Origin: Ectopseudomonas composti
Lineage (GTDB): Bacteria; Pseudomonadota; Gammaproteobacteria; Pseudomonadales; Pseudomonadaceae
NCBI RefSeq assembly: GCF_900115475.1
Contig: NZ_FOWP01000001.1
Location: 558,001 to 622,000, forward strand
Length of the DNA stretch: 64,000 bases
Direction of reading: 5' to 3'
Part shown: in pieces, positions 58,410 through 64,000 of the stretch
Numbering within the stretch: the stretch's first letter is position 1
How the letters are laid out: every line of letters starts with the position of its first letter
Made by a program: the position numbers and the translations under genes
The notes under the pieces: generated by a model
What the model was told of the DNA's origin: nothing
Seen by the model: the letters and a program-made list of their open reading frames with translations, nothing else
The model's database searches: none

Positions 58410-59411
58410 TCACCCCTTGCGCTTGGCCCAGGCGCCCAGCTCTTTCATCAGCACCCGCTCCTGCCCGGCGATGCCACGGAGCATCTTGGCAATCGGCCGG
58501 AAGTCCGGCGTCTCACCCTTGCTGCGGCTGGCGCGCACACAGGCCGAGGCGAACTGGCGCCAATCATCGCCCACCGCGGTCAGGCGCGACGAAGCCTCCT
58601 GCAGGCTGGCATCACCGATCTTTTCACCGGCCTCCTGCAGGAAGCTGGCATACATGAAACGAAACCCCGCACCGCCGGTACCGATTTCTTCCTGCATGCG
58701 CACGATATGGGTGAGGTACAGGCGGTTGTACTTGGCCTGCGCCGGGTCCAGCGACTCGACGCATTTGGCCAGGTGCTGGATGCCACGAATACCAATCCAC
58801 GGCAGTGGCATGCCATCGAGGATGCGTGAGGTGGACAGCACGCTCTGGCGGATCAGGCGCTCCCAATCCTGGTCCGGCGACACGTCGTCGAGGTAGTACA
58901 TCAGGCCCTTGGCCGCCAGCGCTCCCTTGGCGAAGCGCGCCTTCTGCAGGTCGGCGCTGGCACAACGCACCGGCTCCTCGAACACTGGGTCGCTGAGCAG
59001 GTACTCGTCGCCGTCGCGGCCGTAGGCCAGCAGGTTGTGGGCGTTGAAGTGAAAACGCATCTCCGGCGGGAAGTACGGCAGCCAGAACACCGAGCTTTGC
59101 AGGCCTGCCAGCCGACCACTGTCGAGTACCCGGTCGAGTTCGACACGCCCCTGCTCGGGTTTGGCGAAGGTGCGGCTGGTCAGGCGCACGCCGAGGCGTT
59201 TGCTCAGGGTCTTGATCAGGTGGCGCGGCGGCATGCGGTAGGCAATCAGCGGCATACCACCCAGTTTGACGATAGGCAGGTAGGCGAAGGCCAGACCCGA
59301 TGCCAGGCCGAAGGCCATCGGCTCGCTCATTGGCAGACCGGCATGGGTGAGCAGGCTGGCCATGACGCCACTTTCGCAGTGGGCGCTCTGGCGGTGCTGG
59401 AACGCGGTCAT
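58410..59411 (-). CDS. BtrH N-terminal domain protein, putative ACP-dependent acyltransferase
   Basis: 333 aa from the ATG at 59411. The N-terminus HRQSAHCESGVMASLLTHAGLPMSEPMAFGLASGLAFAYL has the HC-x5-L-x-x-LL pattern of the BtrH family, whose founding member transfers an acyl chain from a carrier protein in butirosin synthesis. A central beta-rich region (SVFWLPYFPP...FNAHNLLAYGRDGDEYLLSDPVF) contains a His-Asn pair, as in papain-like folds. The C-terminal half is helical. It ends the minus-strand darA-darB operon; ATGA overlap with the preceding gene. Confidence 0.82.
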   Translation of the reverse strand: MTAFQHRQSAHCESGVMASLLTHAGLPMSEPMAFGLASGLAFAYLPIVKLGGMPLIAYRMPPRHLIKTLSKRLGVRLTSRTFAKPEQGRVELDRVLDSGRLAGLQSSVFWLPYFPPEMRFHFNAHNLLAYGRDGDEYLLSDPVFEEPVRCASADLQKARFAKGALAAKGLMYYLDDVSPDQDWERLIRQSVLSTSRILDGMPLPWIGIRGIQHLAKCVESLDPAQAKYNRLYLTHIVRMQEEIGTGGAGFRFMYASFLQEAGEKIGDASLQEASSRLTAVGDDWRQFASACVRASRSKGETPDFRPIAKMLRGIAGQERVLMKELGAWAKRKG

Positions 59412-59815
59412 GGCAACTCTCTCTGGTAGCGACGCAGCTCGTCGACGTTCAGGCCGAAGGCTTCGGCGTAGCGCGCCAGCACGGAGGCGCTCAGGCGGCG
59501 ATAGATTTCCGGGCGGAAGTGGCGGCGCACCCGCCATTGCCACAGGCCGGTGATCTGCGCCAGCGCTGGTTCGTCCATGCGGTAGCGGTACATCAGGCAC
59601 TTGAGCGGCGACTGCTCGCCACGCTGCCAGAGCGCCAGGGCTTCGGCCTCCTGGGCTTCGAGCTCGGCGACAGCGAGCAAAGTGGAATAGGCCTCCGGCT
59701 CCCAGCCATCGCTCTGGGTCCCCTGGTAATGGCCGCTGGCATCCACTGCGTAAACCAGCTTGCTATGGCCGCCATAGGTGGAGCTGTGATCCTGAGGAAC
59801 TTCATCAAGCTTCAT
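59408..59815 (-). CDS. Small protein with a helix-turn-helix-like C-terminal half, dar operon
   Basis: 135 aa. The C-terminal part LAQITGLWQWRVRRHFRPEIYRRLSASVLARYAEAFGLNVDELRRY has the spacing of an XRE-type helix-turn-helix (two helices of DNA-binding pattern, then a Leu-Ala-x-Ala helix and a VDEL end), but it is very Arg/Trp-rich and may instead bind protein. The N-terminal 60 residues show no known motif. It overlaps darB by 11 bases and the btrH-like gene by four, so it is made in step with them. I do not recognise the family. Confidence 0.75.
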   Translation of the reverse strand: MKLDEVPQDHSSTYGGHSKLVYAVDASGHYQGTQSDGWEPEAYSTLLAVAELEAQEAEALALWQRGEQSPLKCLMYRYRMDEPALAQITGLWQWRVRRHFRPEIYRRLSASVLARYAEAFGLNVDELRRYQRELP

Positions 59816-60962
59816 TGCCGACCACCGTCAGATGCATGAACGCACTGGAGAAACGCCCACTTTCGGGCACGTAGCAGAGCAGCCGCTGGCCGCTGCGCAA
59901 GCGACCACCATTGAACAGTTCTTCGAGGATGATGAAGATCGACGCCGCGCCGGTATTGCCCTTGCTGGTCAGGTTGGTGAACCAGTGCTCCATCGGGATC
60001 GGCAGGTCGACATTGGCCAGGCCCACGGCCAGCGGCTCGCGGAAGAACTCCGAGGAGTAGTGCGGCAGGAACCAGTCGATGTCAGCCACGCGCAGCTCGC
60101 GCCGCGCCATGATGCGCCGCAGCGCCTCTTCCACGGTGTATTTGACGATGTTCTCGTTGAGCAGTTTGACGTTCTGCTTGATCGCCATCACCGACTGCTT
60201 CGCGCGGTCGTCGGCGTCGTAACGGCTCCAGCCACGCAGGGTATCGTCCTGCATGTCGGCACCGGCATACATGCAGGGCGGCATCTGATCGGCGAAGGAG
60301 TAGATATCCAGCCAGTCGATGCGCAGGCTCAGGCCGCTCTGATTCGGGCGATCCTGCAGCAGCAAGGCGCCAGCACCATCGGAAAGCATCCAGCGCAGAA
60401 AATCCTTCTCGAAGGCGATCTCCGGGTGCTTTTCCAGCTCGTCGACGCGGCTTTCGTATTCGGCGTTGAAATTGCGCGCCTGCATCAGCGTCGAGGCGAC
60501 CTCCGAACCACAGGCCACGGCCGTGCGGCTCTCGCCACTGGCCACGCTCATCCAGGCGTATTTCAACGCCGTCATCCCGCACAAGCAGATACCAGCGGTG
60601 GTCGCCACCTCGCAGGACGGATTGCCCAGCTCGCCATGCACCATCACGGCGTGCCCCGGCATCACTTGATCCGGCGACGAGGTGCTGGCCACCAGGCAAT
60701 CAAGCTGGTTCAGTTCAAAACCCTCGCCCTGCAAGCCGCGTATCGCTTCGGCACTGAGCTGCGCATTGCTCATGCTCGGTTCGCCAGTCGCGGGGTCGAT
60801 CACGTAGTGACGCTGCACGATGCCGTTGCGGCGCAGCACCAGCTTGCGCGCGCGCGACGGCTTGCCGCCGACCATGCCCAGGCGTGCCTCCATCTGCCCG
60901 TTGTCCACGGGCTCGTGCGGCAGGCACGCACTGATGCGATTGATGAATACGGGGTGAGCCAC
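59805..60962 (-). CDS. darB: Ketoacyl-ACP synthase III-like dialkylresorcinol synthase component (DarB type)
   Basis: 385 aa from the GTG at 60962 with GAGG eight bases upstream; TTG at 61004 and GTG at 60980 are poorer choices. It has the FabH-type thiolase fold. Aligned on the helix ending in SG, the nucleophile is Cys126 in TTAGICLCGMTALKYA; the His lies in WFLPHYSSEF and the Asn in TSKGNTGAAS. DarB enzymes condense two beta-ketoacyl thioesters to a cyclohexenone precursor of dialkylresorcinols. It is 19 bases from darA on the same strand. Confidence 0.85.
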   Translation of the reverse strand: MAHPVFINRISACLPHEPVDNGQMEARLGMVGGKPSRARKLVLRRNGIVQRHYVIDPATGEPSMSNAQLSAEAIRGLQGEGFELNQLDCLVASTSSPDQVMPGHAVMVHGELGNPSCEVATTAGICLCGMTALKYAWMSVASGESRTAVACGSEVASTLMQARNFNAEYESRVDELEKHPEIAFEKDFLRWMLSDGAGALLLQDRPNQSGLSLRIDWLDIYSFADQMPPCMYAGADMQDDTLRGWSRYDADDRAKQSVMAIKQNVKLLNENIVKYTVEEALRRIMARRELRVADIDWFLPHYSSEFFREPLAVGLANVDLPIPMEHWFTNLTSKGNTGAASIFIILEELFNGGRLRSGQRLLCYVPESGRFSSAFMHLTVVGNEA

Positions 60963-60981
60963 TGCAATACCTCGGGTCACT

Positions 60982-61899
60982 TCACTCGCCGGACGGGCCG
61001 GCAAAGTAGGCCTTCTCTCGCTGGATACGCGCCTTGAACAGCGGCGCCAGCAATTTTTTCAACAGCGCCGTGATCGGCACCACGGTCAGGATCAGGCAAA
61101 TCAAAAACACGATGTACAGCACCAGCCCGGCGCCTCTGCGCCGGCTCTGCTGAGGGCCAAGCGCCGACAGCAGGCGGCTCCACAGGGTGAAGCTGCGATT
61201 GCCGACCTTTTCACTGGCGATCAGTTTTTCATCCACTTTCACCGCGCCCAAGCCAGCGAGCATCGGTGTATCGATAGGCTGTTGGTCAGCGAGCAGCCGG
61301 CGCGCCATAGCGTCGCCGAAACGACTGGCCGCCGCCAATTCCCGCTCGTCGATGCCGGCGCGCGGCACCCAGCTATAGGGCTTCTGCCGACCGGTGAACA
61401 TCCACAGCGGCGTGGCCAGGAAGCTGGCGGCCGTACCGCAGGCATCGGTCAGCACCACGTTATCGACCAGCCTCGCGCCCAGCGCATGCAGGCGCGTCTT
61501 GACCTTTTCCTGCGCCATCAGCCACATGTTGCGGCAACCGATCAGCGTGACCACCGGCGTGCCCTTCAGCAGACGGGCGGCTTCGGGCGAGGCGAGAAAG
61601 CTGGTGCACGGCAAGGATGGCGAGAGGAACCACACCTGATAGGCCAGGATCACCAGGTCGTAGCGCTTGTCGGCGTCCACGGCCAGCGGCAGCAAGGGCT
61701 GCGGCTTCATCAGCACGGTTTCGGGAAAGATGCGAAAGAAACCGAGAAAAGGCCAAGGAAAGGGGAAAGGTTCGGCAGGTTGCAGCGCCAGGAAATCCAC
61801 TTCGATGCCGTTGCACTCGCGCAACGGCGCACAGACCGATTGCGCCAAGCGGTCTAATTGGCCAGTCTGTGAGAAGTGGACGACTAAAACATGACGCAT
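60982..61899 (-). CDS. darA: Dialkylresorcinol condensing enzyme (DarA type)
   Basis: 305 aa. The N-terminus VLVVHFSQTGQLDRLAQ is a flavodoxin-like phosphate-binding loop, and DLVILAYQVWFLSPSLP is typical of the DarA family. A C-terminal hydrophobic helix (GLVLYIVFLICLILTVVPIT) anchors it to the membrane. With DarB it forms and aromatises the resorcinol ring from two acyl chains, as in Pseudomonas dialkylresorcinols and flexirubins. It heads the minus-strand operon, only 32 bases from the divergent DUF2141 gene. Confidence 0.82.
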   Translation of the reverse strand: MRHVLVVHFSQTGQLDRLAQSVCAPLRECNGIEVDFLALQPAEPFPFPWPFLGFFRIFPETVLMKPQPLLPLAVDADKRYDLVILAYQVWFLSPSLPCTSFLASPEAARLLKGTPVVTLIGCRNMWLMAQEKVKTRLHALGARLVDNVVLTDACGTAASFLATPLWMFTGRQKPYSWVPRAGIDERELAAASRFGDAMARRLLADQQPIDTPMLAGLGAVKVDEKLIASEKVGNRSFTLWSRLLSALGPQQSRRRGAGLVLYIVFLICLILTVVPITALLKKLLAPLFKARIQREKAYFAGPSGE

Positions 61900-61931
61900 T
61901 CGCGGCGCATTCCCTGCAAAATGTGCAAATT

Positions 61932-62414
61932 ATGCCACAGAGACTTCTTCAAACCGTAACCCGCCTGTGCCAACTTTGCCTATTGGTTCCGCTACTGGCT
62001 TGCCAGTCGATCCAGGCAGGCGACCTGCTGATCCGGGTAGAAGGCAAGCAGGATCAGGCAAATCTGTTCCTGGCGCTGGTACCCGCCGACCAGCAGGACT
62101 GGCAGCCCAGCCTGCGTGAACTGCAGGGGACGGAAGCACCACTGCGACTGAGCGACCTGCCGCCCGGTCGCTATGCCGTACAGGTGTTCCAGGACAGCAA
62201 CGGTAACGGCCAGCTGGATCTCAGCCCGCGTGGCATTCCGCAGGAACCCGTAGGGTTCTCCGGCAATCCGTCGCTCTTCGGCGGCAAACCCACACCCGGC
62301 GACAGCCTGTTCGAGCATGGCACGACGGACAGCGTGATCAGCGTGCGTCTGATTCATCCGCGCAAGAAAAAGGAACCCGTGGCGCCGGTAGCACCTCGCA
62401 ACGGTGATCGCTAG
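61932..62414 (+). CDS. DUF2141 secreted protein
   Basis: 160 aa. A signal sequence (LCQLCLLVPLLACQSIQAGDLL) contains a possible lipobox at LLAC. The core LPPGRYAVQVFQDSNGNGQLDLSPRGIPQEPVGFSGNPSLFGGKP is the DUF2141 signature (a small beta-sandwich with a D-x-N-x-N-G-x-L-D loop that may bind calcium). It is divergent from darA with almost no intergenic space, so its promoter must lie within darA and vice versa. It converges with hemE across 36 bases. Function unknown. Confidence 0.85.
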   Translation: MPQRLLQTVTRLCQLCLLVPLLACQSIQAGDLLIRVEGKQDQANLFLALVPADQQDWQPSLRELQGTEAPLRLSDLPPGRYAVQVFQDSNGNGQLDLSPRGIPQEPVGFSGNPSLFGGKPTPGDSLFEHGTTDSVISVRLIHPRKKKEPVAPVAPRNGDR

Positions 62415-62450
62415 CGGCCAAGCAAACTGGCCGGGCCGCCCGATTACCGC

Positions 62451-63518
62451 TTACTGGTGATACTGCGCGGACAGCTCGTGCACGGCCTCGAAAAAGGCGC
62501 CCGCGTGGGCCGGGTCGACTTCCGGGGTGATGCCATGGCCGAGGTTGAACACATGGCCACTGCCAGCACCGTAGGCAGCGAGGATACGCGCCACCTCGGC
62601 ACGAATCGCCGCCGGCTTGGCATAGAGCACCGCCGGGTCCATGTTGCCTTGCAGGGCGACCTTGGCACCGACACGGGCGCGAGCGCTGCCGATGTCGCAG
62701 GTCCAGTCCAGACCCAGCGCTTCTGCGCCGGTGTCTGCCAGGGATTCGAGCCACAGGCCACCGCCCTTGGTGAACAGAATCACCGGTACACGGCGGCCAT
62801 CATGCTCGCGAATCAGGCCGTCGACGATCTTCTTCATGTAGGCCAGGGAGAATTCCTGATAGGCCGCCGCCGATAGCGCACCGCCCCAGGAATCGAAGAT
62901 CTGCACCGCCTGCGCACCGGCAAGGATCTGGCCGTTCAGATAAGCGGTGACCGACTGCGCCAGCTTGTCGAGCAGCGCGTGCAAGGCTTGCGGGTTGTCG
63001 TAGAGCATGGCCTTGGTCTTGCGGAAGTCCTTCGACGAGCCGCCTTCGACCATGTAGGTGGTCAGCGTCCACGGACTGCCGGAGAAGCCGATCAGCGGCA
63101 CGCGGCCATTGAGTTCACGACGAATGGTGCGCACGGCGTCCATCACGTAGCCCAGATCCTTCTCCGGGTCCGGCACGGGCAGTGCCTCGATGTCGGCCAG
63201 ACTGCTGACTACCTTCTTGAAACGCGGCCCCTCGCCCGTCTCGAAGTACAGGCCCTGGCCCATGGCATCGGGGATAGTGAGGATGTCGGAGAACAGGATC
63301 GCCGCATCCAGTTGTGGGTAGCGATCCAGCGGCTGGATGGTGACCTCGCAGGCCAGCTCCGGGTTCTTCATCAGGCTCACGAAATCGCCGGCCTTGGCCC
63401 GGGTCGCGCGGTATTCCGGCAGATAGCGACCGGCTTGGCGCATCATCCAGATCGGCGTGACGTCCACGGGTTGCTTGAGCAGGGCACGCAGGAAACGGTC
63501 GTTCTTCAGGGCGGTCAT
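62451..63518 (-). CDS. hemE: Uroporphyrinogen decarboxylase
   Basis: 355 aa, the usual length. It converts uroporphyrinogen III to coproporphyrinogen III in heme biosynthesis. [16 protein letters not shown] is the invariant N-terminal signature, and [20 protein letters not shown] with GFSGSPWTL contribute to the active site. It resumes the conserved Pseudomonas backbone after the pigment locus (PA5034 in P. aeruginosa). It is separated from cynS by a terminator. Confidence 0.97.
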   Translation of the reverse strand: MTALKNDRFLRALLKQPVDVTPIWMMRQAGRYLPEYRATRAKAGDFVSLMKNPELACEVTIQPLDRYPQLDAAILFSDILTIPDAMGQGLYFETGEGPRFKKVVSSLADIEALPVPDPEKDLGYVMDAVRTIRRELNGRVPLIGFSGSPWTLTTYMVEGGSSKDFRKTKAMLYDNPQALHALLDKLAQSVTAYLNGQILAGAQAVQIFDSWGGALSAAAYQEFSLAYMKKIVDGLIREHDGRRVPVILFTKGGGLWLESLADTGAEALGLDWTCDIGSARARVGAKVALQGNMDPAVLYAKPAAIRAEVARILAAYGAGSGHVFNLGHGITPEVDPAHAGAFFEAVHELSAQYHQ

Positions 63519-63564
63519 GGCAGAGTCCTAGAAAAAAGTGCGGGCATTTTCGCAGAGCGCAAAA

Positions 63565-63594
63565 CAAAAGGCACGGCGGGTGCCGTGCCTTTTG
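63565..63594 (-). terminator. Rho-independent terminator after cynS
   Basis: The stem AAAAGGCACGGC/GCCGTGCCTTTT has a short loop, and on the minus strand it is followed by the T-rich TTTTGTTTTG. It separates cynS from hemE, which starts about 47 bases further. Confidence 0.85.
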
Positions 63595-63621
63595 TCCATC
63601 GCGACGATATGCCGCGACAAT

Positions 63622-64000
63622 TCACCAGCTGCGATAGGGCAAAAACTTGCCATTTAGCACGATCTGCACGCGGTCACCCTTGGGGTCGGCGACGCGGGAA
63701 ATGTCCATGCTGAAGTCGATAGCACTCATGATGCCGTCGCCGAATTCTTCGTGGATCAGCTCTTTGATGGTCTCGCCATAGACGTTGATCATCTCGTAGA
63801 AGCGATAGATCAGCGGATCGGTGGGCACGGCCTTGTCCCAATGTTTGTGCGGGAACGCCTGCAGCGCAGCGGAGACTTCCTCCGGCAGCTCGAGGGTCTC
63901 GCACAGGGCGTCGGCGTTCACCTTGGGCATGCTGTTCATGCCCAGGCAGGCCGAAGTGGTCCACACCGGCGACATGCCGATGCCCTTGCCTATTTCCGCC
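63622..64000 (-). CDS. cynS: Cyanate hydratase (cyanase), C-terminal part
   Basis: About 125 residues to the window edge, so the N-terminus lies outside. The sequence SPVWTTSACLGMNSMPKVNADAL, then VPTDPLIYRFYEMINVYGETIKELIHEEFGDGIMSAIDF covers the cyanase catalytic region, including the YRFYEM, KELIHE and FGDGIMSAIDF elements. It converts cyanate and bicarbonate to ammonia and CO2. The C-terminus NGKFLPYRSW matches a complete family end. Confidence 0.95.
   Translation of the reverse strand, partial: AEIGKGIGMSPVWTTSACLGMNSMPKVNADALCETLELPEEVSAALQAFPHKHWDKAVPTDPLIYRFYEMINVYGETIKELIHEEFGDGIMSAIDFSMDISRVADPKGDRVQIVLNGKFLPYRSW

Noticed and set aside
60578..60600. Apparent loss of the FabH cysteine in DarB (Thr where an ACAG alignment expects Cys)
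   Set aside because: Counting back from the conserved SG at the helix end places Cys126 of AGIC exactly at the nucleophile position, so the enzyme is not inactive.

Overview
The window looks like a chromosomal segment of a Pseudomonas (high-GC, P. mendocina/P. oleovorans-like by gene content; the species is inference). From memory, the order glnE-aceE-aceF-dipA-msrA ... acyl-CoA dehydrogenase-K+/H+ antiporter-mscK-selO ... metY ... universal stress protein-parA ... hemE matches the P. aeruginosa PAO1 neighbourhood around PA5014-PA5034. No tRNA, rRNA, CRISPR array, phage or transposase gene was seen. GTAG-headed palindromic repeats (REP/REPIN type) are scattered between genes and, in two places, lie inside reading frames.

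Region 1 (1-33,030) is housekeeping: glnE facing away from aceEF (a pair of palindromic operators lies in between); a secreted protein of unknown function; the c-di-GMP phosphodiesterase dipA; msrA; a small YjfB-type protein; an HD-GYP phosphodiesterase; rlmJ; a LysR regulator divergent from an MFS transporter and a nitronate monooxygenase; an acyl-CoA dehydrogenase; a K+/H+ antiporter; mscK; selO; an SLC13 permease; metY; trxC; a thioesterase; a universal stress protein; and a ParA ATPase.

Region 2 (33,279-about 53,300) is an aryl polyene (APE) pigment operon. It holds a ketosynthase chain-length-factor-like protein, two acyltransferases, two ACPs, a membrane protein, an AMP-dependent ligase fused to a dehydratase domain, a GT2 glycosyltransferase, an aromatic amino acid ammonia-lyase, a thioesterase, a LolA-like carrier, an MMPL exporter, an antiporter-like protein, a flavin halogenase-like oxidoreductase, a methyltransferase, a DUF3261 lipoprotein, two ketosynthases, a dehydratase and a ketoreductase, followed by small secreted proteins. 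Most genes overlap by 1-30 bases, so they probably form one long transcript. The expected logic is: ammonia-lyase makes an aryl-acrylate starter, the ligase loads it on ACP, KS/CLF-KR-DH cycles extend it, and acyltransferases and exporters place it in the outer membrane.

Region 3 (53,933-61,899) is a second lipid/polyketide module. On the + strand are a dehydratase-like hotdog protein, an ABC exporter (ATPase and permease), a third ACP, a ketosynthase and a truncated ketosynthase-like partner. Converging on it from the - strand are darA and darB (dialkylresorcinol-forming enzymes), a small HTH-like protein and a BtrH-family protein. Together with region 2 this predicts a flexirubin/arcuflavin-type aryl polyene-dialkylresorcinol conjugate, with the BtrH-like protein as a candidate for the joining acyltransferase. 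A DUF2141 gene, hemE and a cyanase cut by the window edge close the window.
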